Part shown: positions 45,114 through 55,729 of the stretch, piece by piece | How the letters are laid out: every line of letters begins with the position of its first letter | Position numbering within the stretch: position 1 is the first letter of the stretch | Source: CBDCYH01 sp965224105 | GTDB lineage: Bacteria; Bacteroidota; Rhodothermia; Rhodothermales; JABDKH01 | DNA: 64,000 bases | NCBI GenBank assembly: GCA_965224105.1 | Contig: CBDCYH010000001.1 | Location: 124,001 to 188,000 of the forward strand | Reading direction: 5' to 3' | Position numbers and translations under genes: made by a program | Notes under the pieces: model-generated | Databases searched by the model: none | The model's input: the letters and a program-made list of their open reading frames with translations, nothing else | Told to the model about the DNA's origin: nothing

Positions 45114-45914
45114 TCAGCCGGGCCGGGTGTGTTCTTCTACGCTCTTGTGCTCGCGGATAAGCCGTCCGTACCGCTCTACCGGCTCGGTGCCGATCGGATT
45201 TATGGTGCACTGGCGTCCCCGCGCCTGATAAATTCGAAAGTGCGGATTGACCGATAGGTCGCACACAACGCGGTTCGGGGAGTAACGAATGGTAAAGCCA
45301 GCACGCCTTCTGTCTGATGGATTTGCCGGAGAGGCGTGCAAGAGCTTGTCATCGTGAATTGATATTTCGCCTGCCTTGAGGCTAATGCTCACAGCCGACG
45401 ATGTATCGACACCCGAGGTGTCGGCCGCGAGTCCCAGGACGGAATCGGTGCTTGGGTCTAGTCGTTCGTGGTCTACCATTCCGCTGTGATGTGATCCTGG
45501 GATTACCTTCATCGCTCCGTTACCGTCGTCGACATCATCAAACGCCAGCCAGACAGTGGCGGACTCTATCGGTCGGAGCGGCCAATAATACGCGTCCTGA
45601 TGCCAGGCCACTGTGTGGTGCGTGCGAGGCTCTTTGATGAAAAAATTGGAAGCCCACAGATAGAAATCTCCGCCCAGCAGCGACTCGACCTTGTCCAGGA
45701 TCCGATCATCCATACAGATTTCGAACAGGTATCGACTGGTCTCGTGCCATTCGCGAATCTCCTTGGTCGACTCACCCGGGGCCAGTAGGTCGAGGAGCGG
45801 TTGCAGACCATCGTTGATGGTCCGAATTTCGTCGCTGGTGAAGATGGGGAGCGGAGCGATATATCCGTTTTGCTGGTAGAATTTTACCTGATCGGGAGTT
45901 AGTGTTCCGGGCAT
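45114..45914 (-). CDS. Phytanoyl-CoA dioxygenase (PhyH) family Fe(II)/2-oxoglutarate oxygenase
   Basis: A 266-residue protein of the PhyH family. It has the HxD iron motif in AWHQDAYYW, a conserved GSHHSGMVDHE strand, the distal iron His in KLLHASPANPS and the 2-oxoglutarate Arg in RRRAGFTIRYSP. It starts MPGTLTPDQVKFYQQNGY, a usual opening for this family. Substrates range from ectoine to phytanoyl-CoA, and no neighbour helps choose. It is divergent from the xylose operon, sharing a 130-bp upstream region. Confidence 0.88.
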   Translation of the reverse strand: MPGTLTPDQVKFYQQNGYIAPLPIFTSDEIRTINDGLQPLLDLLAPGESTKEIREWHETSRYLFEICMDDRILDKVESLLGGDFYLWASNFFIKEPRTHHTVAWHQDAYYWPLRPIESATVWLAFDDVDDGNGAMKVIPGSHHSGMVDHERLDPSTDSVLGLAADTSGVDTSSAVSISLKAGEISIHDDKLLHASPANPSDRRRAGFTIRYSPNRVVCDLSVNPHFRIYQARGRQCTINPIGTEPVERYGRLIREHKSVEEHTRPG

Positions 45915-46044
45915 AGCGGGCTTGGATTGATGTTAGGCAAAGGTAAATACTTTGGAGGAAGTTTGGACCTACTGTATATCTCAAGACGGTCACTGAATCG
46001 AATCTAAATGACTACCTTTTGTAGATCCTAGCATACAGGCAAGA

Positions 46045-47556
46045 ATGAGCAGATCCCTTTTTGTTGGAGTAGACGTCGGCAGTTCCGCAGTCAAGACTGT
46101 CGTGTTTGACGGATCTACCCGTGAGGTCGTCGGATTTGCTTCGCAGCCCGGGGAAGAAATGCGAATCATGGTTCCGGGGCATGGATTTGCCGAACAGGAT
46201 CCGCAAGAGTGGTGGAATCATTTTGTGCAAGGATTTCGCCAGATAGTACACGAGCAAGAAGTCGACACTGCTCAGATTACCGCCATCGGGATATCCTACC
46301 AAATGCACGGTCTCGTTCTTGTCGACAAAAATTCTGAACTGCTACGGCCCGCCATAATATGGTGTGACAGCCGTGCTGCGGCCCTGGGCGCGGAAGCATT
46401 CGAGGGCATTGGGAAAAAAACCTGCCTGGATACGGTCCTGAATTCGCCAGGCAATTTTACGGCTGCAAAGCTTGCGTGGGTCCAGAAGCATGAGCCTTCA
46501 ACCTACGAACAAATACACAAAATCCTTCTTCCGGGTGATTACCTGGCGCTCCGGCTTTGCGGGCAGTGCACCACCACCCCGGGCGGCCTGTCAGAAGGTA
46601 TCCTGTGGAATTTTCGAGATCGCTGTCCGTCAGTAGAAGTACTGGCGCATTTCGGATTCGATAAAGCGCTGATACCGGAGCTGGTCCCGTCGATCGGTGA
46701 GCAGGCTTCGATAAGTCCATCTGTCGCTGCCGAACTTGGATTGCGAGCGGATACCCTGGTAACGTACCGTGCTGGCGACGTTCCCAACAGCGCGCTGTCG
46801 GTTAACGCTCTCAACCCTGGAGAAGTCGCTACGACAGCTGGGACCTCCGCGGTTGTGTTCGCTATTACGGACGCCGACATAGCAGATCCTTTGAGTAGGG
46901 TGAACACCTTTCTGCACGCGAACGATACGGAAGCCCGAAAGCGAAACGGTGTGCTGCTGTGTATCAACGGAGCAGGGAATCTCTATAGCTGGATGAAGAG
47001 GACGATGAGTGTCGGAGCCGGGGTCTCGTACAATCAGATGAACGCTCTTGCCGACAAGATGCCGATAGGTTCAGACGGTCTGCGATTTTTTCCGTTTGGC
47101 AATGGCGCGGAGCGTCTGTTCGGCAATAAGAATTTGAGCGCGGGCCTACACGGCCTAAACTTTAATCAGCACACACCGGCACACATTGTCCGAGCCGGGC
47201 TTGAGGGAATTGTCTTTGCAGTCTCGCTCGGATTCGATCTCTACGAAGAACTTCGGATTCCGATTAACCAGGTCCGGGCGGCACACGGAAATCTTTTTCT
47301 GAATGAGACCTTCGGGCAAATGTTTGCTGATGTGACGGGCGCGGAGGTTTCGATCTATCAGACGAGTGGTGCCGAAGCCGCTGCCCGCGCTGCAGCACTT
47401 GGATGCGGATTCTTCGCATCAGAATCCGATGCATTCGGGAGTGTCAAACTCATGCATGGTTACCAACCACGCCCCGAATCCAGGGACAGTTACCGCAAAG
47501 AGCGCGCGGACTGGAGACGATCTCTACATTCTCTGATTCGTGACGCGGAATGTTAG
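46045..47556 (+). CDS. xylB: Xylulokinase
   Basis: A 503-residue FGGY sugar kinase. Start MSRSLFVGVDVGSSAVKTVV, with the ATPase phosphate-1 motif; SYQMHGLVLVD and WCDSRAAALG contain the conserved sugar contacts of xylulokinases (M-H-G, and C-D-x-R). The adenosine region GAEAAARAAALGCGFF is near the C-terminus. It phosphorylates D-xylulose to xylulose 5-phosphate after xylose isomerase. It overlaps galM by seven bases and heads the xylB-galM-xylA operon. The length matches xylulokinases. Confidence 0.95.
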   Translation: MSRSLFVGVDVGSSAVKTVVFDGSTREVVGFASQPGEEMRIMVPGHGFAEQDPQEWWNHFVQGFRQIVHEQEVDTAQITAIGISYQMHGLVLVDKNSELLRPAIIWCDSRAAALGAEAFEGIGKKTCLDTVLNSPGNFTAAKLAWVQKHEPSTYEQIHKILLPGDYLALRLCGQCTTTPGGLSEGILWNFRDRCPSVEVLAHFGFDKALIPELVPSIGEQASISPSVAAELGLRADTLVTYRAGDVPNSALSVNALNPGEVATTAGTSAVVFAITDADIADPLSRVNTFLHANDTEARKRNGVLLCINGAGNLYSWMKRTMSVGAGVSYNQMNALADKMPIGSDGLRFFPFGNGAERLFGNKNLSAGLHGLNFNQHTPAHIVRAGLEGIVFAVSLGFDLYEELRIPINQVRAAHGNLFLNETFGQMFADVTGAEVSIYQTSGAEAAARAAALGCGFFASESDAFGSVKLMHGYQPRPESRDSYRKERADWRRSLHSLIRDAEC

Positions 47557-48464
47557 GATCAGACGAGGTCAGTCTTTTCACCGACGAGGGGGTAGGGTTT
47601 TCCTGTCTGCCAAAGTTTGGCGGCCGGTTAAACAGGCTGGTAATGGACGGCGGATATGGCCCGGTGGAGGTGTTAAACGGATTTGCAACACCCGAGGAAA
47701 TTGCCAGGGACCCGTATTTCACCAATATCGTGATGTTTCCTTTTTGCAATCGTCTGAAGGATGGAACCTACAGACACGGTAATAAAACCTACCAGTTTCC
47801 GATAAACGAACCGGCCACAAACAATGCCCTTCACGGCTTTCTGTTTGATGAAGCGTTCAGACAAGTTGGCCAATCAACAGAAGACGATCCAACCGATATT
47901 TACCTCGAGTATCGCTACGGTGGGGAGCGGCCGGCGTATCCGTTCCCGTTCCAGATTGGTCTAAGATATTCGCTGGGGCACGCCTCAAAGTTCGTTTGCC
48001 AAATCAAGGCAACAAACTGCGGGCACAGGGAAGCCCCCGTATCCATCGGCTGGCATCCTTACTTCCACCTGGACCAGGCCGTTGACGAACTGACGGTCTC
48101 CGGTACCCTTGGACAAGAAATTCTGGTCGACGAAAGAAAGCTCCCAACCGGTTTGCGACTAGCCAGCGGATGGACGAAGCGTGGAGGCGTTTCGCTCCGA
48201 ACCAGAGAGATCGATTCCATGTTCGAACTGAAGAACGAGGGTAACAACGAAGTGGTACTTGAGTCGGATCGATTGCGTTTACATCTCACGTTTAGCGATA
48301 CCTTCCGCTATGTTCATCTATTCATTCCACCTGGCCGAGCATCGATAGCGATTGAACCAGTCTCGGGACCCATCAACGCGCTGCAAACGCAAAGAGAAAT
48401 TTCATTATTACAGCCTGGCGATTCGATAATGGGATCTGCCACAGTCACCTTGGAAACCAAATAG
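47550..48464 (+). CDS. galM: Aldose 1-epimerase
   Basis: A 304-residue beta-sandwich mutarotase. NNALHGFLFDEAFRQVG contains the conserved N-x-x-H-G-F active-site His; GWHPYFHLD contains the second catalytic His, and IAIEPVSGP carries the general-base Glu. It interconverts the alpha and beta anomers of sugars, here most likely xylose before isomerisation. Its ATG overlaps the xylB stop by seven bases and it lies three bases before xylA. Confidence 0.92.
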   Translation: MLGSDEVSLFTDEGVGFSCLPKFGGRLNRLVMDGGYGPVEVLNGFATPEEIARDPYFTNIVMFPFCNRLKDGTYRHGNKTYQFPINEPATNNALHGFLFDEAFRQVGQSTEDDPTDIYLEYRYGGERPAYPFPFQIGLRYSLGHASKFVCQIKATNCGHREAPVSIGWHPYFHLDQAVDELTVSGTLGQEILVDERKLPTGLRLASGWTKRGGVSLRTREIDSMFELKNEGNNEVVLESDRLRLHLTFSDTFRYVHLFIPPGRASIAIEPVSGPINALQTQREISLLQPGDSIMGSATVTLETK

Positions 48465-48467
48465 TCG

Positions 48468-49781
48468 ATGTCACAGAAATACTTTCCCGCGGTCAACAAA
48501 ATTCTGTATGAAGGCCCAGAGTCTTCGAATCCGATTGCCTTCAAACATTTCGATCGAGAAGAGCGCGTTGGCGGCAAGACCATGGCTGAGCACTTACGAT
48601 TCGCGTGCGCCTACTGGCATTCTTTTGGGAATGGGGGTGCCGATCCGTTCGGCACGGCGACCAGAGTGTTTCCCTGGGATGAGGGCAGCGATCCGCTGGA
48701 TCGGGCTCGCAGAAAAGCCGATGCAGCGTTCGAGTTCATGACAAAGCTGGGCGTAGATTACTTCTGCTTTCACGATTACGACTTAATCGCAGAAGGTGCG
48801 TCCATTGGCGAATCAGAAAAACGTCTGGACCACATATCGGATCATATCCGTTCGTTGATGAACAACACGGGCATCCGGGTGCTGTGGGGAACGGCAAATC
48901 TGTTTTCGCATCCCCGATACATGAACGGCGCCGCGACGAACCCCAATTTTGCTGTCACGGCGCGAGCAGGTGCACAGGTAAAGTTGGCCCTGGACCTGAC
49001 GATCAAGTTGGGAGGTGAAAACTACGTTTTTTGGGGTGGACGCGAAGGATACATGTCGCTCTTGAACACCAACATGAAAAGAGAACAAGATCATCTCGCG
49101 GAGTTCCTCAGGATATCTCGTGATTACGCGCGCGGCAATGGTTTTACCGGTACTTTTTTCATTGAGCCTAAACCATGTGAGCCGTCCAAGCATCAGTATG
49201 ATTATGATGCCGCAACGGTCGTTGGTTTTCTCCGACATTACGGCTTGACGGATGATTTCAAATTGAACGTCGAGGTGAACCACGCAACGCTCTCAGGTCA
49301 CACGTTTCAACATGAGTTGCAGGTAGCTGCGGATGCCGGGATGCTCGGTAGCATTGACGCGAATCGAGGCGACTATCAGAACGGATGGGACACGGATCAA
49401 TTCCCCAACAACGTGCGCGAGCTGACCGAGGCGATGTTGGTGATTCTACGATCAGGAGGATTGAAGGGTGGAGGCGTAAATTTCGATGCCAAACTCCGCC
49501 GCAATTCGACCGACCAAGCCGACCTTTTTCATGCACATATAGGCGGGATGGATTCGTTTGCACGCGCCCTTAAGGCAGCATACAGTATTCTGGAAAATTC
49601 GCAGCTTCCAGAAATGCGGAAGACCCGATATGCATCATTCGATTCGGAGAAAGGACAGGCGTTCGAAAAGGGAGAGCTCAGCTTAACGGACTTGTACGCT
49701 CATGCCGTGGAGAGTGGCGAACCCAAGCAGCACAGCGGCCAACAGGAGCTGTATGAAAACATCGTCAACCGCTATGTATGA
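48468..49781 (+). CDS. xylA: Xylose isomerase
   Basis: A 437-residue TIM-barrel enzyme of the larger class II xylose isomerases. FCFHDYDLI has the catalytic His and Asp; [17 protein letters not shown] provides a metal Glu and the [16 protein letters not shown] and [18 protein letters not shown] give the remaining metal ligands. It converts D-xylose to D-xylulose with two divalent metal ions. It is the last gene of the xylose operon. No xylose regulator or transporter is visible in the window. Confidence 0.97.
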   Translation: MSQKYFPAVNKILYEGPESSNPIAFKHFDREERVGGKTMAEHLRFACAYWHSFGNGGADPFGTATRVFPWDEGSDPLDRARRKADAAFEFMTKLGVDYFCFHDYDLIAEGASIGESEKRLDHISDHIRSLMNNTGIRVLWGTANLFSHPRYMNGAATNPNFAVTARAGAQVKLALDLTIKLGGENYVFWGGREGYMSLLNTNMKREQDHLAEFLRISRDYARGNGFTGTFFIEPKPCEPSKHQYDYDAATVVGFLRHYGLTDDFKLNVEVNHATLSGHTFQHELQVAADAGMLGSIDANRGDYQNGWDTDQFPNNVRELTEAMLVILRSGGLKGGGVNFDAKLRRNSTDQADLFHAHIGGMDSFARALKAAYSILENSQLPEMRKTRYASFDSEKGQAFEKGELSLTDLYAHAVESGEPKQHSGQQELYENIVNRYV

Positions 49782-49877
49782 GTGCAGATGCTGCTAAGAT
49801 CGCTGTTGTTGCAGACCTCTGGCAGTCTTGCGTACCTGGGTTTGTTGACTCCGCGTAGCGCTTGTTTGCGCTAACCT

Positions 49878-51875
49878 ATGGCCATTTCCTACCGCCCCGA
49901 TATCGACGGACTGCGTGCGATTGCAGTACTTGCTGTAGTGTTCTTCCACCTTGGAATAGAAATGTTCAGCGGAGGATACGTTGGAGTTGATGTATTTTTT
50001 GTCATCTCCGGTTATCTGATTACGTCGATCATCGTCCGCGATCTTGACGCAAACCGGTTTTCTATTGCCAGATTTTACGAGAGGCGATGCCGCAGAATCC
50101 TTCCCGCGTTGGGAGCCGTCACCCTGGCCACACTAGCTGCTGGGTTCGTTTTGTTCGACTCAACCCAGCTTAAGAATCTTGGAGGTACGTCTTTCGCAAC
50201 GGCATTCTTTTCGTCGAACTTCAATTTCTTCATGGACACCGGGTATTTCGCCGCCCCATCAGAATCCAAGCCGCTATTACACACATGGTCTCTGGCGGTG
50301 GAAGAACAGTACTACATTTTCTTTCCTCTGCTGATGATAGGATTGTCGCGCTTTGCGGGAAAAAAGTATGCGAGATGGCTAACGGCGATCGGCATCTGTT
50401 CACTCGCGATTTCTGTTTTCTTCATGCACCGGCGACCTGCGGCAACCTTTTTCCTTTTGCCTGCGCGTACCTGGGAATTACTCATTGGTAGTCTTCTGGC
50501 GGTGGGGGTTTTCAAGCCAACCAACTCCCAGGTCTGGCGGAACATCCTATCAATAGCAGGTCTGGTTGCAATTCTTGCAAGCGTGCACTGGTATACAGAT
50601 GAAACTCCGTTCCCGGGTTATGCAGCACTCCTGCCAACGGTAGGAACGGCGCTAATAATCTATGCGGGCATTGGCGGGAAATCTATTGTCGGCCAGGCAA
50701 TATCGCTCAAGCCCGTGGTCTTCATTGGACTCATTTCGTACTCGCTCTACCTTTGGCACTGGCCCGCAATTGTATTCGCGAAATACTACGCTGTCGTGGA
50801 ATTAACCAACGCACAGATCGCGGCGCTCCTGGCAGTTGTACTCCTGGTCTCGGCATTATCATGGAAGTATATCGAAGGACCGTTTCGAAAAGACTCGTTG
50901 CTGAAGACGCGGCGACAGGTTTTTGTCTGGTCGGCTGTCGTGACGCTTGTGATGGCAGTCTTTGGGGGATTGCTATACCAGAACGGAGGCTATCCTTCCC
51001 GGTACGAATTCGAAAAGGATATTTTCCGCGCTGTCGATGATCCGTATTGGGACAAATTGAGGCTGTGCGAACGGCAGACTTTTTCCACTGATGAAATTCA
51101 GGATCTGTGCACTATCGGCACAGGCGATGGCGATCCGGAGATTCTGCTTTGGGGGGATTCCCATGCCCGGGCAATTGCGGCTGGCGTCGATTCGTCCGCT
51201 CGAGCGAATGGGACGTCTGGCGTAGTCTCTACGCGTTCAGCCTGCTTTCCACTTCTTGGAGTTGTGCGGCAGGCTGGGACATCCTGCAAGGAGTTTAACG
51301 ATAGGATGCTGGATTACGTTGGAAGTAATCCAACGATAGAGACCGTGATTCTTGCCGGACGCTGGGCTTTGGCAACAAATGGCACAAGGGTGCACAGAGA
51401 GGAGGGGAAGTATATTCAGCTGGAAGACACGCGGTCTGGCGATAGTTCTTCCTCTAATGATGTGCTATTCGGAAGCGGACTTGGTCGCATTGTCGGAGAG
51501 CTTCAAAAAATGGGACGGAAAGTTGTCCTGGTGGAGCAAGTTCCGGAGGTCGGATATGAGGTCCCGTCAGCTTTGTTCGTCTCGCTTTTGTCGGGAAGGG
51601 ATGTGTCAAAACTGATTGCGCCGTCTTTGGAGGAGTACAGTAATCGAAATCGGTCTTCCTCTGCGGTAATCGATTCTATCAAATCAGCCCACAACATAGA
51701 CGTTCTTTATCCTGCTGATGCGCTTTGTGGAGAGCGGTGTCGTGTGGTTGATGGTCGCGTTCCACTGTATTTGGATGCACACCACCTCTCGGTACCGGCG
51801 GCCCGGTCGATTGCATCCATTTTCGATTCCGCGACCCAGCCGAGAACGCAAGGTGAGACTGGCAGTGGCGAATAG
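49878..51875 (+). CDS. Acyltransferase-3 family protein with SGNH domain (OafA type)
   Basis: A 665-residue protein in two parts. Residues about 1-370 are an acyltransferase-3 membrane domain of about ten segments, with YRPDIDGLRAIAVLAVVFFH and RRCRRILPALG as diagnostic start. Residues about 380-640 form an SGNH domain: GDSHA near residue 424 and DAHHLS near 634 give the catalytic Ser, Asp and His. It O-acetylates or otherwise acylates a surface polysaccharide. It starts with MAISYRPDIDGLRA. The xylose operon upstream is a separate unit. Confidence 0.93.
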   Translation: MAISYRPDIDGLRAIAVLAVVFFHLGIEMFSGGYVGVDVFFVISGYLITSIIVRDLDANRFSIARFYERRCRRILPALGAVTLATLAAGFVLFDSTQLKNLGGTSFATAFFSSNFNFFMDTGYFAAPSESKPLLHTWSLAVEEQYYIFFPLLMIGLSRFAGKKYARWLTAIGICSLAISVFFMHRRPAATFFLLPARTWELLIGSLLAVGVFKPTNSQVWRNILSIAGLVAILASVHWYTDETPFPGYAALLPTVGTALIIYAGIGGKSIVGQAISLKPVVFIGLISYSLYLWHWPAIVFAKYYAVVELTNAQIAALLAVVLLVSALSWKYIEGPFRKDSLLKTRRQVFVWSAVVTLVMAVFGGLLYQNGGYPSRYEFEKDIFRAVDDPYWDKLRLCERQTFSTDEIQDLCTIGTGDGDPEILLWGDSHARAIAAGVDSSARANGTSGVVSTRSACFPLLGVVRQAGTSCKEFNDRMLDYVGSNPTIETVILAGRWALATNGTRVHREEGKYIQLEDTRSGDSSSSNDVLFGSGLGRIVGELQKMGRKVVLVEQVPEVGYEVPSALFVSLLSGRDVSKLIAPSLEEYSNRNRSSSAVIDSIKSAHNIDVLYPADALCGERCRVVDGRVPLYLDAHHLSVPAARSIASIFDSATQPRTQGETGSGE

Positions 51876-51946
51876 TTCTATCAAGGTTTGGCTAACCGTC
51901 CATTTGTTGCATCCTCCGGGTAAGAAGTTCGTAATGCCACACTAGG

Positions 51947-53236
51947 ATGAACCACGGGCAAGCGATGGCAATAAAGGTCCTGATTGTTGGAGGGGGTTTT
52001 GCGGGTATCAACGCTGCGAAGGTTCTCGGCAAGGAAAAGAACCTCGATGTAACCCTTGTCGATCGCCAAAATCATCACCTCTTTCAACCGCTGTTATACC
52101 AGGTCGCCATGGCTGGCCTGAGTCCGGCAGATATCGCAGTGCCAATGCGGAGTATGCTGTCGAGGTATTCGAACACCCGGGTCTTGCAGGGTGTGGCTGA
52201 ACACGTTGACCCTGACGGCCAGACGGTCTCCTTTGATTTCGGAGTCCTGCCATACGACTACCTTATCCTCGCTTGCGGCGCAACGCACAGTTATTTCGGC
52301 AATCCCGATTGGGAAGAGTTCGCCCCCGGTTTGAAAACGGTGGCACAGGCAACAGAAATCCGTCGCAGGGTTCTCTCTGCATTCGAGTTAGCTGAACGCG
52401 AAACCGATCCTGCGACGCAGCGCAAACTACTTACGTTTGTTGTGGTGGGCGGTGGTCCAACGGGAGTGGAGCTTGCTGGTGCGATAGGAGAGATGAGCAG
52501 GTTTACATTGGCTGCTGATTTTCGGAAGATAAATCCTAAACAGACGCGCATTCTCCTCATCGAAGCCGGCCCACGAATTCTGCCGATGTTTCGAGAGGCT
52601 CAATCCGAAAAAGCGCTACGGTCATTGGAGACGTTGGGCGTACAGGTGTGGACAGGTTCGAGTGTTACCGCACTCGACAAGGACGGCGTCGCTCTCGGCA
52701 GTGAAAGGATTGAAGCTGCGACCGTCCTGTGGGCTGCAGGAACGGAGGCATCCGACCTGGGGCCCGCGAGCGGACTGGAGGTGGACAATCGCGGGAGGGT
52801 ATTGGTCAAAGGTGATCTCAGTATTCCTGGACACGCCAACGTGTTTGTCGCAGGAGATCAGGCCAGGGTGGGAGGAGAATCCGTCGAACCACTTCCTGGC
52901 ACAGCGCCCGTAGCACTACAACAGGGACGGTTTCTGGGACGGCTAATCCGCAGCGAGGTGGCAGGTAAACCGAGGACAGATTTTCGATTCGTTGACAAAG
53001 GTCAGATGGCAACGATTGGTCGCAGTCGGGCTATTGTCGAGTCTGGCAGATTGAAACTAAGCGGCTGGATTGCGTGGATGGCCTGGCTCGTGATCCACAT
53101 ATTCTATCTTACAGGATTCAAGAACAGGCTCTTTGTGGTTGGCCAGTGGGCGTGGTCGTACCTGACTTTCCGGCGTGGCGCACGTCTGATCGTTGACAAA
53201 AACTGGGAGCAGGAGCGGAAAGCGGAGATGGTGTGA
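51947..53236 (+). CDS. ndh: Type II NADH dehydrogenase (NDH-2)
   Basis: A 429-residue flavoprotein. FAD-binding motif VLIVGGGFAGINAAK at the N-terminus, NAD-binding VVVGGGPTGVELAGAIGEM, and FVAGDQA for the FAD ribityl contact are all clear. QPLLYQVAMAGLSPADIA is typical of NDH-2. A C-terminal hydrophobic stretch (WIAWMAWLVIHIFYLTGFKN) attaches it to the membrane. It passes electrons from NADH to quinone without pumping protons. The ATG at 51965 (MAIKVLIVGGG) is an alternative start. Confidence 0.94.
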   Translation: MNHGQAMAIKVLIVGGGFAGINAAKVLGKEKNLDVTLVDRQNHHLFQPLLYQVAMAGLSPADIAVPMRSMLSRYSNTRVLQGVAEHVDPDGQTVSFDFGVLPYDYLILACGATHSYFGNPDWEEFAPGLKTVAQATEIRRRVLSAFELAERETDPATQRKLLTFVVVGGGPTGVELAGAIGEMSRFTLAADFRKINPKQTRILLIEAGPRILPMFREAQSEKALRSLETLGVQVWTGSSVTALDKDGVALGSERIEAATVLWAAGTEASDLGPASGLEVDNRGRVLVKGDLSIPGHANVFVAGDQARVGGESVEPLPGTAPVALQQGRFLGRLIRSEVAGKPRTDFRFVDKGQMATIGRSRAIVESGRLKLSGWIAWMAWLVIHIFYLTGFKNRLFVVGQWAWSYLTFRRGARLIVDKNWEQERKAEMV

Positions 53237-53283
53237 TTATTTTGTTCGGCGTTCGGGGTAGCATTATATTCGGCGGTTCCCAT

Positions 53284-53356
<73 letters not shown>

Positions 53357-53453
53357 CAAGAAAAACTCGTAACTCACTGCACCCTATAGAATTACGGGAT
53401 TTAGAAATGTGACCAACCCGAGAATGGGACATTCCTTTCTAAGGGCTGAACCG

Positions 53454-54599
53454 TTACCCCGCTCCTAGCTCGGCATATAGCTCCTCAAACTTTGTTGCAG
53501 CCACATCCCACGTGAAGTGCCTTCGGATCTGATTCCGACCGCCTACACCAATCGCTTCGTTTAGATTTCTATCACTCAACAGCCGGGTCATAGCGCGGGC
53601 CAGCTGATCGGGGTCGTCCGCATCCACCAACAAACCGGTTTCACCGTCTCGTATAACCTCGGCGGTTCCGCCAACACGGGTGCTTATAACGGGCGCACCG
53701 GTCGCCATTGCGCCCAATACCGCGGTACTGAAATTTTCGGCCCGAGAAGGAATCACAGCCATAGACGCTTTCTCAAGCAGTGCACCAATTTCATCAGGCG
53801 TAGCCCAATCTTTAACAGTAAAGACGTGCGATCGGGGAGACGACTTGACCAGAGACTCAATCAACCTTTGGTCCGGACCGCGACCAATCAACAAGACTTC
53901 CGGCGGATCGACCGCGAGTCGGTTAACTGCCTCAATCAGGATGTCTACACCTTTGTCGTGTGCGAACCTGCCAAAGAATACAATCGGCCCGCTGGTAGTG
54001 GCATTAACCCTGTGATAATTCAGAAACTCGCGCGGCGCTCCATTGTGCACAACGCGAAATTTACTGGGCGGCAGATTGAACGTTCTGATCATTAGATCAG
54101 CACCAAACCGGCTGGGTGGTACGACCATATCGGCATCCACGGCCGTCTTTCTCAACAGTAAAAATTTTGAGTATTTGAGCCAGGTACTAAGAGAGGGATG
54201 ATCCGCATCAAGATCGTTGGGAAAAGATCCGTACCTGCTCGTAAGGATGAACGAAGATCCGTTGCTTCGAGCAATTCTTCCCAGCCAGGCGCCTTCCTCG
54301 CCGTTGGAGTGAAGGACCGTATGCGGACGAATCAACTGGCGCGCCACCTTCGCCACGGATAGTCCCGTTAGAGACCGCAAGGAAGCATCGCGCTTCGATC
54401 TGAGTCCGGGAATTTTCGCCCAATGCATTCTATAATTCGTGTCGGGCGTCTTGATCGTTTCACCAATTGCCCGGGCGTATATCACATCTACATCATGGCC
54501 TTTGCTGGCAAAAGACGTGGCCAGATTGTGAGTTGAACGTTGCCCACCGCCCGAATACGGTGACCACGGCGAAAACAAAGTGGTCAGGCAGATATGCAT
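53454..54599 (-). CDS. GT4-type glycosyltransferase (last gene of the operon)
   Basis: A 381-residue GT-B glycosyltransferase. The N-terminus MHICLTTLFSPWSPYSGGGQ is the usual GT4 opening, and the C-terminal domain has IVFFGRFAHDKGVDILIEA, LLIGRGPDQ, and E-x7-E in SRAENFSTAVLGAMATGAPV. It probably transfers a sugar from a nucleotide donor for surface glycan synthesis. Its start shares one base with the stop of the upstream GT4 gene (TGATG), so the two are translated together. Confidence 0.88.
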   Translation of the reverse strand: MHICLTTLFSPWSPYSGGGQRSTHNLATSFASKGHDVDVIYARAIGETIKTPDTNYRMHWAKIPGLRSKRDASLRSLTGLSVAKVARQLIRPHTVLHSNGEEGAWLGRIARSNGSSFILTSRYGSFPNDLDADHPSLSTWLKYSKFLLLRKTAVDADMVVPPSRFGADLMIRTFNLPPSKFRVVHNGAPREFLNYHRVNATTSGPIVFFGRFAHDKGVDILIEAVNRLAVDPPEVLLIGRGPDQRLIESLVKSSPRSHVFTVKDWATPDEIGALLEKASMAVIPSRAENFSTAVLGAMATGAPVISTRVGGTAEVIRDGETGLLVDADDPDQLARAMTRLLSDRNLNEAIGVGGRNQIRRHFTWDVAATKFEELYAELGAG

Positions 54600-55729
54600 C
54601 AGACTCGTTGGAGGACCTCAAACACACGATCTGCGATGGTATCCCAGTTGGTTTCATTCAAGACCCGATCGCGACCGGATCTACCCAGACTTATTCTTAG
54701 CTCGTCGTCGTCGAGCAGTCTCGCAATAGCTTCCGCAAGTGCGTGACTATCATCTGGTTCTACAAGTAGTCCCGTGCGTTCGTCCAATACGGCGTCTGGT
54801 ATCCCGCCGGCCGTTGACCCGATCGATGGTTTACCGCAGGCAGCTGCTTCCAGGAAGACGATCCCAAAACCCTCCACACTTGACCCTTGGTTTCTGGATG
54901 GCATCACGAAGATGTCGCAGGCATTATAGCAAGCTAGCAAACTCTCACGACTTTGCCTTCCAACAAAGTGGACGTTTTCCGCCAGTCCCTGTTCGTCAGC
55001 AAGATGCTTTAGCCGGAATTCATCTTCGCCTTCACCGACGACCACATAGGCAAAATCATTTCTCGTTTTCTTGAGAATGCCAAGCGCACGAAGTGTCGTG
55101 TCAACACCCTTTCGCGGAACGAGACGGCCGACCTGAAGCAAAATTTTTTTGGATTCGAATCCAGGTCGCCACGATGGGGCGGGCTTGTCTGTCCCTTTAT
55201 AGATTGACGGATCGGTTCCGTTGGGGACGACTGAAATCCTTTTCTCGGCTACGCCAAGCCGTTGCAGGAGTCCCGCGGTGTAGCGGGAGACTGCCACGAA
55301 GTGATCGACGTGTTTGACGACGTTGCGACGCAATGCTGGCAGAATGCCTGGCAAAGTCGGCGGCTCGTATAGCAACTCACTTCCATGCGCGGCCGCAACG
55401 ATCTTCTGAGGATATCCCCGCAGTTTCCGCGAGACAACAGCGGCCATAGCAGTCTGCCATTGTGTGTGATACGACAGATTTGTCTGGCGTCCTGAATAGA
55501 GCTTGGGCAGCTTGCGGGTAGCAGGTAAAACAAGCAGGTCGCTTCGGCGCCCCATGCGGACAACCTCGTAGGATAGATCGCGATCAAAGTCATCGTGTCC
55601 CGCTTGCGCCGTTGCAACTACAAAAAAATCATCCGCCTTTGCATGCAGTCGGGAAGCCAGCGCAGACGCGTACGTTTGAATGCCACCGACAGCTGGGGGG
55701 AAGTCTTGGGCTACGATAACCAGATTCAT
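54599..55729 (-). CDS. GT4-type glycosyltransferase
   Basis: A 376-residue GT-B glycosyltransferase. MNLVIVAQDFPPAVGGIQTY is a classic GT4 start, with AAHGSELLYEPP, LLQVGRLVPRKGVDTTLRAL, VVGEGEDEFRL, and the E-x7-E in GSSVEGFGIVFLEAAACGKP. It belongs to the PimB/WbaZ-like branch by eye. It sits in a four-gene minus operon with the HTTM-like genes: its ATG overlaps the stop of the upstream gene by four bases. Confidence 0.9.
   Translation of the reverse strand: MNLVIVAQDFPPAVGGIQTYASALASRLHAKADDFFVVATAQAGHDDFDRDLSYEVVRMGRRSDLLVLPATRKLPKLYSGRQTNLSYHTQWQTAMAAVVSRKLRGYPQKIVAAAHGSELLYEPPTLPGILPALRRNVVKHVDHFVAVSRYTAGLLQRLGVAEKRISVVPNGTDPSIYKGTDKPAPSWRPGFESKKILLQVGRLVPRKGVDTTLRALGILKKTRNDFAYVVVGEGEDEFRLKHLADEQGLAENVHFVGRQSRESLLACYNACDIFVMPSRNQGSSVEGFGIVFLEAAACGKPSIGSTAGGIPDAVLDERTGLLVEPDDSHALAEAIARLLDDDELRISLGRSGRDRVLNETNWDTIADRVFEVLQRV

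Noticed and set aside
49857..49872. Short hairpin AGCGC-TTGTTT-GCGCT before the acyltransferase-3 gene as a terminator for xylA
   Set aside because: Only five base pairs and no T tract follow; too weak to call.
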